Shown here: in pieces, positions 24,159 through 32,757 of the stretch | Layout of the letters: every line of letters begins with the position of its first letter | Position numbering within the stretch: position 1 is the stretch's first letter | Assembly: GCA_903838415.1 (NCBI GenBank) | Contig: CAILYI010000020.1 | Location: 1-33,964 of the forward strand | Direction of reading: 5' to 3' | Origin: an uncultured Anaerolineae bacterium | GTDB lineage: Bacteria; Chloroflexota; Anaerolineae; Anaerolineales; Villigracilaceae | Length of the DNA stretch: 33,964 bases | Notes under the pieces: model-generated | Told to the model about the DNA's origin: nothing | Databases searched by the model: none | What the model saw: the letters and a program-made list of their open reading frames with translations, nothing else | Program-made: the position numbers and the translations under genes

Positions 24159-24534
24159 CTATGGATTATCTTTCATTGTTGTATAATGCCCCCGGTCACA
24201 AATTGCATTTTTCCACTTATGCAAAAAACGCTATTTTAAACCGCGAGGGGTATAGTTTGGAAAGATTATACTGCTTCTTGCTTCTACAGCTCAATTTTTT
24301 AGGCCAAATAGCGAAAACCCTCGTTTTTGAAAGGAAATCAAGCCCAATTTGCCTTGATTGGTATGGCACGATTCGAATAGTGTGTTATTATCAAGCGAGT
24401 AGGATAACAGTAAGTTCACGTTGGTTGAATAAACAGCGGCAGCTCACGGTTAAATCTGTGAGCCGTTTTGTTTTGTCTCCGATTGAACAAACAGAATGCC
24501 TAAAATTTTTTTATTGCCCAAGGAGGCAAATACA
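24159..24534 (+). promoter_or_regulatory. Long structured leader region upstream of the cold-shock gene
   Basis: 376 bases without a gene. A TATAAT at 24182-24187 (plus) could start a leader of about 340 bases to csp. It contains a small hairpin TTGCAT/ATGCAA (24203-24208, 24219-24224). Two crossing inverted repeats follow: CGCTATTT (24229-24236) with AAATAGCG (24306-24313), and CGAGGG (24244-24249) with CCCTCG (24318-24323), the latter followed by TTTTT. The arm order a-b-a'-b' means either a pseudoknot or two mutually exclusive stems. A further hairpin with T run lies at 24437-24475. Known cold-shock mRNAs have long switching leaders, so this fits. A 168-residue open frame across the region has no protein-like character. 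Confidence 0.45.
24437..24475 (+). terminator. Hairpin with T run inside the csp leader (attenuator candidate)
   Basis: The stem GCTCACGG / CTGTGAGC (one G-U pair) with loop TTAAAT is extended by CGG and CG around a bulge, followed by TTTTGTTTTG. It lies 60 bases before the csp start. It could end the leader early or mark the end of a small RNA. Confidence 0.6.
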
Positions 24535-24747
24535 ATGGCTGAACGAATCAGTGGTACGGTTAAGTGGTTTAATGGCGACAAAGGTTTTGGTTTCATCGCT
24601 CGCGAAGGTGGAGAGGACGTTTTCGTTCATTTCTCCGCCATCCAGGGTGACGGTTTCCGCAACCTGACTGAAGGACAAAAAGTTGAATTCTCTGTCGAAA
24701 AAGGCCCCAAGGGCTGGCAGGCAACCAACGTCTCCGCAGTAAACTAA
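24535..24747 (+). CDS. Cold-shock protein, CspA family
   Basis: 70 residues, ATG 24535, with a strong AAGGAGG 8 bases upstream. It is a single CSD fold: [21 protein letters not shown] contains RNP1 (KGFGFI), and DVFVHFSAI contains RNP2 (VFVHF). The end, [12 protein letters not shown], is standard. It binds single-stranded RNA and DNA and acts as an RNA chaperone, in the cold or during normal growth. It is preceded by a long structured leader and followed by a perfect terminator, so it is transcribed alone. Confidence 0.97.
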   Translation: MAERISGTVKWFNGDKGFGFIAREGGEDVFVHFSAIQGDGFRNLTEGQKVEFSVEKGPKGWQATNVSAVN

Positions 24748-24752
24748 CCAAC

Positions 24753-24786
24753 AAAGACCCCGATGCGAAAGCGTCGGGGTCTTTTG
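24753..24786 (+). terminator. Terminator after the cold-shock gene
   Basis: The stem AAAGACCCCGATGC / GCGTCGGGGTCTTT has one G-U pair and a GAAA tetraloop, followed by TTTT. It starts 5 bases after the csp stop. Confidence 0.92.
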
Positions 24787-24797
24787 ATTCATAGACT

Positions 24798-24838
24798 AAA
24801 ACAAGAGCCATCTCGATTTGAGATGGCTCTTGTTTTTT
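24798..24838. terminator. Shared terminator overlapping the helicase stop codon
   Basis: A perfect 17-bp stem AAAACAAGAGCCATCTC / GAGATGGCTCTTGTTTT with loop GATTT. Its right edge borders the stop codon of the minus-strand helicase (24837-24839), so it can end the helicase transcript and back up the csp terminator. Confidence 0.85.
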
Positions 24839-26090
24839 AGCGCGGTTTCTGTCGCGGGCGGGATGGCTGTCCGGATGTGGCGTGACGCTGTCCGACTGCG
24901 GGCGCGTGATGCGGGGTTGGAGAGTGATGGGTCGGATGAATGACGGTGGCCGCTTTGGGCGGCGCGGGTGCGGTATAGTCAAAATCGGGCAGGGATTGGC
25001 GCGGGAGCGGCTTCCCCATGATTTTTTCGAGCGTACGGATCATGTCATTGTCATCCGGCGTGACCAGGGTAAACGCATCGCCAGTGCGTTCAGCGCGCCC
25101 AGTGCGTCCAATGCGATGGATGTAGGCATCGGCAGTATCGGGCATGTCAAAGTTGATGACATGCGAGATGCTTTCCACATCCAGGCCGCGCGCCGCAATA
25201 TCAGTCGCCACCATGATTTGGAAATGGCCGCTTTTGAAACCGTTCAGCGCTGCCTGGCGCTGATTCTGGGAGCGGTTGCTGTGCAGACTGGTGACGCGGA
25301 ATCCGGCGTGCGCAATTTGATGAGCCAGGCGCTCGGCGCGATGCTTGGTGCGCGTGAAAACCAGGACGGAATCGGTGTCGGTTTTCTTGAGCAAATACAA
25401 CAGCAAGCCGCCTTTCAAATGCTGCGGCACGGGAAATAGCGCATGAGTCACCGTATGCGCCGGGCTGCTTAATCCCAATGTGATACGATGGGGTTCATGC
25501 AAGGACATCGAGGCAAGTTCCTCGATCTCCTTGGGGAAAGTGGCCGAAAAAAGCATGGTCTGACGTTTGGGCGGGACGGCCTTGATAATTTTGCGCACGT
25601 CCGGAAGAAAACCCATGTCAAACATGCGATCGGCTTCGTCCAGCACCAGGACTTCGATGCCGCCCAGGCGGGCATAGCCCTGCGCGATTAGATCCAACAG
25701 ACGACCGGGACAAGCGACGAGAATTTCCACGCCGTCACGCAGGGCTTTTACCTGCGGACCGGGGCCAACGCCCCCGTAGATGGTGGCACTGCGAATCTGG
25801 GTGCCCACCGCAAGTTCACGGATGGAGTCGTTAATCTGCTCAGCCAGTTCACGGGTGGGAGTGACGATCAGTGCTCGCGCCACACGGCGCGGCCCATTGA
25901 GTAGTTTATGCAAAATGGGCAGGACAAAAGCAGCCGTTTTTCCGGTTCCGGTTTGAGCGGTACCTATCAAATCATCTCCGGCGAGCGCAGCCGGGATAGC
26001 CACTTCTTGAATAGGCGTCGGGGTTTCATATCCGGCGCGTTTGATTCCAGCCATCAGGCGAGAATCAAGGTTGAACTGTTCGAAGTTCAC
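24837..26090 (-). CDS. DEAD-box RNA helicase (RhlE/DeaD type)
   Basis: 417 residues, GTG start at 26088-26090 with AAGGAA 6 bases upstream. All core motifs are visible in order: Q motif (TPTPIQ), Walker A AQTGTGKT, PTRELAEQ, DEAD (VLDEADRMFDMGF), SAT (LFSATFP), then the second domain with VFTRTKHRAERLA, ATDIAARGLDVE and HRIGRTGRAERTG. The C-terminal 45 residues are basic and rich in Pro and His (HHSPTPHHAP), a disordered RNA-binding tail. It unwinds short RNA duplexes in ribosome assembly or mRNA turnover. It is convergent with the cold-shock gene, and such helicases often work with cold-shock proteins. Confidence 0.95.
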   Translation of the reverse strand: MNFEQFNLDSRLMAGIKRAGYETPTPIQEVAIPAALAGDDLIGTAQTGTGKTAAFVLPILHKLLNGPRRVARALIVTPTRELAEQINDSIRELAVGTQIRSATIYGGVGPGPQVKALRDGVEILVACPGRLLDLIAQGYARLGGIEVLVLDEADRMFDMGFLPDVRKIIKAVPPKRQTMLFSATFPKEIEELASMSLHEPHRITLGLSSPAHTVTHALFPVPQHLKGGLLLYLLKKTDTDSVLVFTRTKHRAERLAHQIAHAGFRVTSLHSNRSQNQRQAALNGFKSGHFQIMVATDIAARGLDVESISHVINFDMPDTADAYIHRIGRTGRAERTGDAFTLVTPDDNDMIRTLEKIMGKPLPRQSLPDFDYTAPAPPKAATVIHPTHHSPTPHHAPAVGQRHATSGQPSRPRQKPR

Positions 26091-26232
26091 AAAAGTTCCT
26101 TGTCTTCAGAAGTCAAACACTGGGGAAACACCAGTACAGGCGGTGTTAGGAATTGCTACCAGAAAGCACCAGAAAGAACAGCGGCGGACTGCTGAGTATA
26201 TTGGGTGGAAACGATAATTAACGTGCAAAAAG

Positions 26233-26238
26233 ATTATA
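26233..26238 (-). promoter_or_regulatory. -10 box for the DEAD-box helicase gene
   Basis: TATAAT on the minus strand (ATTATA as shown). CTTGGG 16 bases before it could be the -35. The leader to the GTG start would be about 135 bases. Confidence 0.5.
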
Positions 26239-26338
26239 CCCCAAGAAAATAGCCCCCAAGCTTATTGGCATAAGTGGAAGCTGGGCAGCGTCCGAAGCGA
26301 AGGGTATCGAATTCAATCATTCCCTACGCCTGAGTTGA

Positions 26339-26367
26339 TTGACATATGCCAAGGTGGGCTATAAAAT
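26339..26367 (+). promoter_or_regulatory. Sigma-70-type promoter of the DKNYY lipoprotein gene
   Basis: Consensus TTGACA (26339-26344), 17-base spacer, TAAAAT (26362-26367). The start would be near 26374, leaving an 80-base leader to ATG 26453, which has GAGG 5 bases before it. Confidence 0.8.
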
Positions 26368-26452
26368 AAGACATTGAGATAATTCAGCCCCTTTTTCTCG
26401 CCATTTTCCGCGCCTAGTGCCATTTCTAAATTAGAGTTACCTTGAGGCCAGC

Positions 26453-27775
26453 ATGAACCCGAAACGAATCGCCCTGTCTCTTCTTCCCATCCTTGCGCTC
26501 CTGCTCACAGGCTGCGGGTTTGATCATCCGGCCACTGGAACCGGCTACGAGATTCACAAAGGCAAGTGGCCCTTTTCTTCCGATCAAGTCTATTATGCCT
26601 ACGACGCCCTCAATCTCATCACCAACGAACTGAATGTCCTGCCAATCCACGAAGCAGATGCCAGCACCTTTCAGATTTTCGAACAACTAGGTTGGGCCAA
26701 GGATGCCAAACACGTTTTCTATGCAGGCACGCTGATTCCCGAGATCGACGCGGGCACGTTTGAAGTCTTCGACCCGAGCAACTATGCCCACGACAGCCAG
26801 CTAGTCTATTTAAGAGGCGTGGTCATCGCCAGTTCCAGGCCCGATTCCTTCGAAATCCTCAACCCCAGCGAGTATGCCCGCGACAGCCAGCAAGTCTATC
26901 TCAATGGCGTGGCGCTCGCCGGTGCCCAACCAGGCTCGTTTGAAACCCTCGACCCGGAGGGCATAACCAGTGGGGCTTACGCCCGTGACAAACAGCATGT
27001 CTATTTCAACGGCACACTGCTGACAAATGCCCAGTCCGACTCCTTTGAAATCCTGACTGATGGGTATTCCCGCGACCAGCAGCAAATCTATTTCAACGGA
27101 CCGGGGTTGGGCAGCACCCAGGTCAGCACGGTGCTGGCGAATGCCCAACTCGACTCGTTTGAAATCCTCAACCCCGGCGGCGACCAGTACAGCCGTTCCT
27201 ATGCCCGTGACAAACAGCAAGTGTATTTCAATGGCACGGTCATCACCAATGCCCGGCCTGCCTCATTTGAAATCCTCAACCGTGACCCCATCCAATACAC
27301 CCGCGATGAACAGCAGGTCTATTTTGACGGCAAGCTGCTTGCCAGCGCCCAGCCCGACTCGTTTGAAATCGTCAAAGACGCTTATGAGCTGGCGAGGGAC
27401 AGCCAAAGTTATTTTCTTTCTGAACACTTGGTCAAAATCTGCCATATCCAATCCTTCACGGTGGAAAGTGTCCAAAACGGCACCTGGGATTATGGATCCA
27501 TTTGGGGCCACGATCAGGATTGTTATTACGTGCGCGACGCATCTTTCCCCATTGCAGATCCCCAGACTTTTCATGTGCTGGGGACGGGCAGCAGTTCTTA
27601 TGGCTGGAGCGGGAGTCGGTACGCCAAGGATTCGATCCAGGTTTATTGGTCAGACACGGTGCTGACGGGCGCCGACCCGGAGAGTTTTCAGATGATCAGT
27701 TTCGAGCTGGCCCAGGATAAAAATAACTGCTACAAAGACGGAAAAGTGACCGACCCGGCGGCATGTAAAAAGTAA
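26453..27775 (+). CDS. DKNYY-repeat lipoprotein
   Basis: 440 residues, ATG 26453. A signal peptide with lipobox LLTGC (Cys about 21) points to an outward-facing lipoprotein. The rest is about a dozen copies of a roughly 35-residue unit of the form YARDxQQVYxNGxxLxxAxPxSFEIL, matching the DKNYY repeat family. The copies from about 26780 to 27370 are the most alike. The last three units (SQSYF, DCYY, NNCY) are degenerate and carry cysteines, and the protein ends DPAACKK. The family's function is unknown; the repeats probably form an elongated beta-rich body that could bind a surface ligand. No partner gene is adjacent. Confidence 0.88.
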   Translation: MNPKRIALSLLPILALLLTGCGFDHPATGTGYEIHKGKWPFSSDQVYYAYDALNLITNELNVLPIHEADASTFQIFEQLGWAKDAKHVFYAGTLIPEIDAGTFEVFDPSNYAHDSQLVYLRGVVIASSRPDSFEILNPSEYARDSQQVYLNGVALAGAQPGSFETLDPEGITSGAYARDKQHVYFNGTLLTNAQSDSFEILTDGYSRDQQQIYFNGPGLGSTQVSTVLANAQLDSFEILNPGGDQYSRSYARDKQQVYFNGTVITNARPASFEILNRDPIQYTRDEQQVYFDGKLLASAQPDSFEIVKDAYELARDSQSYFLSEHLVKICHIQSFTVESVQNGTWDYGSIWGHDQDCYYVRDASFPIADPQTFHVLGTGSSSYGWSGSRYAKDSIQVYWSDTVLTGADPESFQMISFELAQDKNNCYKDGKVTDPAACKK

Positions 27776-27878
27776 TTACTTGCATCTCGAATTTCCCCTC
27801 CCCATTTCCAAAATTGTGCTAAAGCGCGCGCCGACAGCTAAATGGTGCTCTCGCTAAGTTGTTGAAATAACAGAGCCT

Positions 27879-28031
27879 TTACAAAACGCCATAACCGCCT
27901 AACAAAATCACCTGTGCCTGTGGTTTCTTTTTCCAATCGTAAGGATGGCGATGGGCATTCCAATAATCTAAAGCTTGGATTTAGGACATGGTCAATTCAT
28001 CCAGGTTTTCAATCGTTTGCCTTTTAGGCCA
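27879..28031 (-). pseudogene. IS630-family transposase C-terminal remnant
   Basis: One minus-strand frame reads RQTIENLDELTMS, a stop, then IQALDYWNAHRHPYDW and KKKPQAQVILLGGYGVL before the final stop at 27879-27881. The segment (x)TIENLxxL...YWNAHRHPYxW followed by basic residues matches the extreme C-terminus of IS630-type DDE transposases. The internal stop (TAA at about 27987-27989) and the lack of any catalytic domain upstream show decay. No inverted repeats could be placed. Confidence 0.5.
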
Positions 28032-28182
28032 GGGATCGCAATTGCTTCCACCAGAGTTCGAACCCTTGCGGACAGAGATATTCACAATTCCGCCAGAAGC
28101 ATTTCGCAGGGATAAAGCGTTCAAATGCCACATCCAGCTCAAGTGGGAAGTTTTCTCGCTGAATATCTTTCAAAACCGCCAT
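28024..28182 (-). CDS. Possible small ORF or gene fragment, unknown
   Basis: A 52-codon frame from ATG 28180-28182: MAVLKDIQRENFPLELDV, then a segment with FWRNCEYLCPQGFELWW. Codon choice looks protein-like, but the frame is open 24 bases upstream of the ATG as well, and no ribosome-binding site is seen. It may be the end of a gene lost by decay. I do not recognise it. Confidence 0.25.
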   Translation of the reverse strand: MAVLKDIQRENFPLELDVAFERFIPAKCFWRNCEYLCPQGFELWWKQLRSLA

Positions 28183-28259
28183 TTCAGCATTATGACCAAC
28201 GTGCGTCTATACAGGTTCATCATTCGTTTTACCTTTGGACGTCTGTCATAATTTTGTGG

Positions 28260-28472
28260 TTATGCAGCTTGATATACACTTCGTAGCCCGTTTCGATGAG
28301 CAGAATATTGTTTTTTTAGGTTCGTAACCAGCGACCGGTCGAAAAAAGGCTCAATAACGGCGTGGCATGCAACATATTCAATGCCGCCATCCGCAAAGTA
28401 ATCATGACCACCCCATTCTGTTGTCTTCATAGACCAACAATAATCCCCGTAACCGGCGCAACCGGCACACAC
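28260..28472 (-). CDS. Possible small cysteine-rich protein, unknown
   Basis: 70 residues from GTG 28470-28472 on the minus strand, 20 bases after the glycerate kinase stop. The sequence CAGCAGYGDYCWSMKTTEW and GGHDYFADGGIEYVACHAV looks like real protein, with four Cys and two His in the first half that could bind metal. The frame is open further upstream (NLEYK before the GTG) without a start codon. An AGGAAA lies 13 bases before the GTG, rather far. It may be a small gene in the same transcript as the kinase, or the tail of a lost gene. Confidence 0.4.
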   Translation of the reverse strand: MCAGCAGYGDYCWSMKTTEWGGHDYFADGGIEYVACHAVIEPFFDRSLVTNLKKQYSAHRNGLRSVYQAA

Positions 28473-28492
28473 CTTATACTCGAGATTTCCTA

Positions 28493-29827
28493 TTAAAATC
28501 CAAATAAAAATGTCAGATCGTTGACATTCGTTCCTGTTGGTCCTGGCTTAAGTAAATCCCCAAGAGAGCTAAAGTAAGTGTAAGCGTCGTTATCTTCCAA
28601 AAAAGGTTCCGGGGATAACCCATATGCCTGACCCTGCTTGAGGGTAGCTTCGCTGACGACAGCGCCTGCGGCATCGGTAGGGCCATCTTCGCCATCGGTG
28701 GCAAGAGTAACCATTAGAGCATTTGGCAGGTTGGCCAGTTCGCGAACAGCAGCCAGGGCCAATTCCTGGTTGCGTCCCCCGCGTCCCTGTCCACGCACGA
28801 TGACTGTAGTTTCTCCGCCAGCAATATAGCAAAAGGGGCGCTGATTGGATGTACTCTTAAGAATATTGGTGAGTTCCCTGGATACAACCCGTGCTTCGCC
28901 TTGCCAACTATTTCCCAACGCCATTGTGTGAAAGCCTTCAACTTTTGCCTGATTCAGCGCAGATTCCGCAGCCTGAACATTGCTGCCAATGATTACATTT
29001 TGAACATGTGAAAAAATGGAGTCGCTGGGTCCGGGCGGCTCTGGCATGGTTTGCAATATCTGGTAAAGCTCCGCTGAAATTTGATCGTTCAGGTGATATT
29101 TGTCGAGCACTTCAAACGCCTGGGCACGAGTTGACGGATCTGGAGCGGTAGGCCCGGAAGCAATTGCTTCCAATGGGTTTCCGATCACATCCGAAAGGAT
29201 CAGGCTGACAACGTGCGCCGGCGCTGCCATCCGAATCAGACCGCCACCTTTAAGGAGGTCAAGTCGCCGGCGCAGGGTGTTGATCTCATCTATGCGGGCA
29301 CCACACGTCAGCAGCTTGCTGGTCAGGACTTGCATGTCGGTGAGTGAAAGACCGTGGTACGGAAGACTCATCAGCGCAGAACCTCCGCCTGAAATCAGAC
29401 AAATCAACAAGTCGGTTTCATCGAGATTCTGCACCAGCTGCATGGCCTTTGTTCCGGCCCGAAGGCTGTTTTCATTGGGGATTGGATGCCCGCCGGGTTG
29501 GATATCGAAACCAATCAGGGATTCTGTCGGCGCGTGTTTAGGGATCAGCAGGCCGCGAGGTGCATGGTCTGCCAGTAAATCTATCAGTGGCTGTGTCATA
29601 GCCAGAGCCGCTTTGCCCAAGCCCAGGATCAGGATCCGCCCAGTTTTATCCAGACGATATTCCTGTCCGGCGACAATCAGGGATTGTCCGGAACGCTGAA
29701 CATGATGGCGGACAGCCATTTCTGGCTCTACCGCCTGGATAGCTGTTGCCAGAATGCGCGCAACAGCATCGCCATGTTGATGACTGTCAAGCGTGTGGGA
29801 TTTAAGGGATGAGATTGATATTGGCAT
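28493..29827 (-). CDS. Glycerate 2-kinase (DUF4147/MOFRL family)
   Basis: 444 residues from ATG 29825-29827; an upstream TTG at 29845 would add six residues, and a GAAAGAG lies 7 bases before the ATG. The N-terminal DUF4147 domain shows ILGLGKAALAM, LISGGGSALM, NTLRRRLDLLKGGGLIRMA and LSDVIGNPLEAIASGPTAPD. The C-terminal MOFRL domain has GGETTVIVRGQGRGGRNQELAL and TDGEDGPTDAAGAVV. It phosphorylates D-glycerate to 2-phosphoglycerate, feeding glycolysis. It is divergent from the LuxR-type regulator, so the regulator may control it. Confidence 0.95.
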   Translation of the reverse strand: MPISISSLKSHTLDSHQHGDAVARILATAIQAVEPEMAVRHHVQRSGQSLIVAGQEYRLDKTGRILILGLGKAALAMTQPLIDLLADHAPRGLLIPKHAPTESLIGFDIQPGGHPIPNENSLRAGTKAMQLVQNLDETDLLICLISGGGSALMSLPYHGLSLTDMQVLTSKLLTCGARIDEINTLRRRLDLLKGGGLIRMAAPAHVVSLILSDVIGNPLEAIASGPTAPDPSTRAQAFEVLDKYHLNDQISAELYQILQTMPEPPGPSDSIFSHVQNVIIGSNVQAAESALNQAKVEGFHTMALGNSWQGEARVVSRELTNILKSTSNQRPFCYIAGGETTVIVRGQGRGGRNQELALAAVRELANLPNALMVTLATDGEDGPTDAAGAVVSEATLKQGQAYGLSPEPFLEDNDAYTYFSSLGDLLKPGPTGTNVNDLTFLFGF

Positions 29828-29908
29828 ATGGTTACTCTTTCTCAATAAAATACATCTTTTCCATTCATCTCGCGTCAGTCAAAGGTGTGATTATTGCGGT
29901 TGATTTGC

Positions 29909-29914
29909 TATAAT
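29909..29914 (+). promoter_or_regulatory. Extended -10 promoter of the LuxR-type regulator
   Basis: TATAAT at 29909-29914 preceded by TTGC (TGN extension). No good -35 is visible, so activation by another factor is possible. GTG 29937 follows 22 bases later, with AAAGGA 6 bases before it. Confidence 0.65.
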
Positions 29915-29936
29915 CATACCTAACAAAGGATTTCCT

Positions 29937-32630
29937 GTGACCGAAAATACTCTCCTGATGGCCAAGTTACATATCCCGCCATTGCGCGCTGATTATGTGC
30001 CGCGTCCGCGGTTGGTGGCGCGTTTACAAGAAGGGCTGGCGCGCAAGTTGACAGTACTTTCTACTCCGGCCGGGTTTGGGAAAACTACTTTACTGTGCGA
30101 ATGGCTTAAGCAAACCAATTTGCCGGCGGCCTGGGTATCATTGGATGATGGGGACAACGATCATGGGCGCTTTATCACTTATGTTATGGCAGCCTTGCGT
30201 TCATTAAATATTGGGCTGGATGAACCTATCCAGGCTATTTCGCAGGCAGCCCTGGATGGAGTCCCGCTCGATTCACAAATGACAGTTTTGTTGAATGATT
30301 TTGCGACATTGCCGGCAGAGACTACGGATGTAATCCTTGTATTGGACGACTACCACGTTATCCAGAACCCGATTGTCCATAACTCAATGGCTTTTGCATT
30401 GGAATATCTTCCGGATAGATTACATATTGTCATCGCCAGTCGAGGCGAACCTCATTTGCCGCTCGCCAGGCTGCGCGCGCACCGTCAGTTAAATGAATTA
30501 CGTGCTGCCGATTTGCGATTTACCCCGGAAGAGGCAGAGCTTTTTCTTAACCAATCCAGCAGGTTAGCACTTTCTACGGCGCACCTGGCCGCGCTGGAAG
30601 ACCGCACAGAAGGATGGATTGCTGGATTACAGTTGGCCGCGCTGGCCTTGAGTGGGCGCAGTGACATTGATAGCTTTATGTGTGATTTCACCGGTAGTCA
30701 CCGTTATATTCTGGATTACCTGGTGGATGAAGTATTTTCTCGCCAGCCTCACGATATTTCAGATTTTCTGTTGAAAACTTCAATTCTAGAACGATTCACG
30801 GCTGGGCTGTGCGATGCCGTGACCGGTCAAGAGAATGGTCATGTCATGTTGGGCCGGCTCGAGCGCGAAAATCTCTTTATTGTTCCGTTGGATGACCAGG
30901 GGCAGTGGTATCGATACCACCATTTGTTTGCCGGTTTGCTCAAAAACCGGGCCGGCCAACTGGCATCACTTGAGCTTGCGAACCTGCATCGCAACGCCGC
31001 ATTGTGGTTTGATGTCCATAATCAGCCTTACGATGCCATCCAACACGCCCTCGATGCTCGCGATTATGACCTGGCAATTCAAATGATGGTCAAGGCCACT
31101 CCGGCTCTGGCCATGCGCAGCGAAACGAGTACCATGATGAAGTGGTTGGATGCCCTGCCACGCGCAATGACGCTCTCCAACCCACGTATTCCATTGATGT
31201 TTGCCTGGGCGCATTTTTTTATGACGGATATTGATGCGGTTGAGCCGTATATCTGCGATGCACTGCGGATACTAGAACTGGATGCCGAGAACCCTGAGAA
31301 TTGGCCAGCTGCCGTGGATATCCCCTCCCTGACCCGGGAAATGCTGGCGCAGGTATTTGCTCTGCGAACCTTTGTGGCCGTTAACCAGGGTGATCCTGAG
31401 AAGGGTATTCATTTGGGGCGCGAGGCTTTGGAACATTTGTCTGCTGGAGAAAAGCTGGGGCGTTTTGCAGTACTGGCGGCTCTGGGTGACGCTTATCGCG
31501 ACTCGGATAATTTTGCTGCAGCCAGCCAGGCCTATTCAGAAGCCCTGACCATCTCGGAAGTCATCGACCTTTCGGCCCACACAGCCAGCCTGACCATGCG
31601 GATGGATTTAGCGCGTCTGCGGGTTAAAATGGGCCAATTGCGCTATGCAGAGACAATTTGTCGGGAAGTGATTGCCTGGGGCACTGAACGTTATCACCCA
31701 TTATTTCCGGTTGCACAAGCTTATACTTTGCTTGGGGATATTCTGCGGGAAGGCAACAAATTGGATGCCGCCGAACTGACTCTGTCTACCGGTATCAACC
31801 AATGTGAATGGGCCGGATACCAACGTTATCTCGTCTATAGCCTGGTCTCACTGGCTCGCTTAAAGGCGGCCCGTAGAGATATTCCAGCCGTTGAAGCTTC
31901 ATTGCAGGCTGCAGGCCGCGCTGCAGCAACTTCAGGCAGCGAACCACTGCGTGCCTGGGTGGAGCAGTTCAAAGTACGACTGCTGAAAAAAGATGTAACC
32001 GCGTGGATGGATTTACATCCATTCACTGTCCATGCAGACATTCCTTATCAGCGAGAAGATGAGGCGTTAACCTTGACCCGGCTTCATCTTGAGCTGGCAC
32101 GCAGCGGACGGTCTGCCAATGCTCAATTAATTTACGATTCCCTGGAACGCATGCTTTCTGCCGCCCAAAAATCCGCTCGCACCGGCAGCGCCATTGAAAT
32201 TATGCTGCTTCAAGCACAGATCCTACAATTGCTCGGGCGCAGTGCCGATGCCCTGAAGAAGTTTACTCAGTGCCTGAGCCTGGCAGAGCCAGAAGGGTAT
32301 GTGCGTCTGTTTGTAGACGAAGGCGCACCTATTCTTGAACTCCTCTTGTTAGCCATTCAACACAATATTCATGTCGATTATGCCGGGTATTTACTCGCCC
32401 TGATGCAACATGATTCTCCCGTTGTGGGCAATCTGTCTGAACCACTGACAGAACGAGAAGGGGAAGTTCTGCGTATGCTAGCAACCGGATTATCCAACCA
32501 AGAAATCGCCGGAAAACTGGTTGTTTCATTGAGCACCATTAAAACCCATATCACGCGTATATACAATAAGTTGGATGTTGCCAGTCGAACACAGGCCATC
32601 GTCAAGGCACGAGAACTCAAAATCATCTAA
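29937..32630 (+). CDS. Large ATP-binding LuxR regulator, MalT-like (LAL family)
   Basis: 897 residues, GTG start at 29937. The N-terminal STAND-type NTPase has Walker [10 protein letters not shown] (43-51) and a Walker [12 protein letters not shown] near 130, then [15 protein letters not shown] as in MalT. The middle (about 400-800) is helical and repeat-like (TPR superhelix), where MalT-type proteins sense ligands. The C-terminus is a LuxR helix-turn-helix: [20 protein letters not shown] and [25 protein letters not shown]. Such proteins bind an inducer and ATP, form oligomers and activate nearby promoters. The neighbours, glycerate kinase and pyruvate oxidoreductase, are candidate targets. 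Ligand unknown. Confidence 0.93.
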   Translation: MTENTLLMAKLHIPPLRADYVPRPRLVARLQEGLARKLTVLSTPAGFGKTTLLCEWLKQTNLPAAWVSLDDGDNDHGRFITYVMAALRSLNIGLDEPIQAISQAALDGVPLDSQMTVLLNDFATLPAETTDVILVLDDYHVIQNPIVHNSMAFALEYLPDRLHIVIASRGEPHLPLARLRAHRQLNELRAADLRFTPEEAELFLNQSSRLALSTAHLAALEDRTEGWIAGLQLAALALSGRSDIDSFMCDFTGSHRYILDYLVDEVFSRQPHDISDFLLKTSILERFTAGLCDAVTGQENGHVMLGRLERENLFIVPLDDQGQWYRYHHLFAGLLKNRAGQLASLELANLHRNAALWFDVHNQPYDAIQHALDARDYDLAIQMMVKATPALAMRSETSTMMKWLDALPRAMTLSNPRIPLMFAWAHFFMTDIDAVEPYICDALRILELDAENPENWPAAVDIPSLTREMLAQVFALRTFVAVNQGDPEKGIHLGREALEHLSAGEKLGRFAVLAALGDAYRDSDNFAAASQAYSEALTISEVIDLSAHTASLTMRMDLARLRVKMGQLRYAETICREVIAWGTERYHPLFPVAQAYTLLGDILREGNKLDAAELTLSTGINQCEWAGYQRYLVYSLVSLARLKAARRDIPAVEASLQAAGRAAATSGSEPLRAWVEQFKVRLLKKDVTAWMDLHPFTVHADIPYQREDEALTLTRLHLELARSGRSANAQLIYDSLERMLSAAQKSARTGSAIEIMLLQAQILQLLGRSADALKKFTQCLSLAEPEGYVRLFVDEGAPILELLLLAIQHNIHVDYAGYLLALMQHDSPVVGNLSEPLTEREGEVLRMLATGLSNQEIAGKLVVSLSTIKTHITRIYNKLDVASRTQAIVKARELKII

Positions 32631-32649
32631 AATATCATCCTCTCATATC

Positions 32650-32684
32650 AGACCTTCGGTTGACGAAACCGAAGGTCTTTTTTT
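32650..32684 (+). terminator. Terminator after the LuxR-type regulator
   Basis: A perfect 12-bp stem AGACCTTCGGTT / AACCGAAGGTCT with a 5-base loop, followed by seven T. It separates the regulator from the oxidoreductase gene. Confidence 0.93.
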
Positions 32685-32757
32685 GTATGCTTATTAGAAC
32701 AATATTCCACAATCGAAAAGTGCGCAAAGTACCTTATGGTCAGAAAGTAAAACTCCG

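Larger units (their letters stand above)
26091..26452. promoter_or_regulatory. Intergenic region with divergent promoters
   Basis: 362 bases with no gene. The minus side holds the helicase leader of about 140 bases and a TATAAT at 26233-26238 (minus). The plus side holds a near-consensus promoter at 26339-26367. Nothing else coding or structured stands out. Confidence 0.6.
27776..28492. other. Low-coding region with mobile-element debris
   Basis: 717 bases between the DKNYY gene and glycerate kinase. It holds a decayed IS630-type transposase tail (27879-28031) and two short cysteine-bearing minus-strand frames (28024-28182 and 28260-28472). 27776-27878 shows nothing recognisable, and no terminator is visible after the DKNYY gene. 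Confidence 0.7.

Noticed and set aside
24161-24667. 168-residue plus-strand open frame across the csp leader
   Set aside because: It has no recognisable protein features, starts at a poor site and runs into the clear csp gene in another frame.
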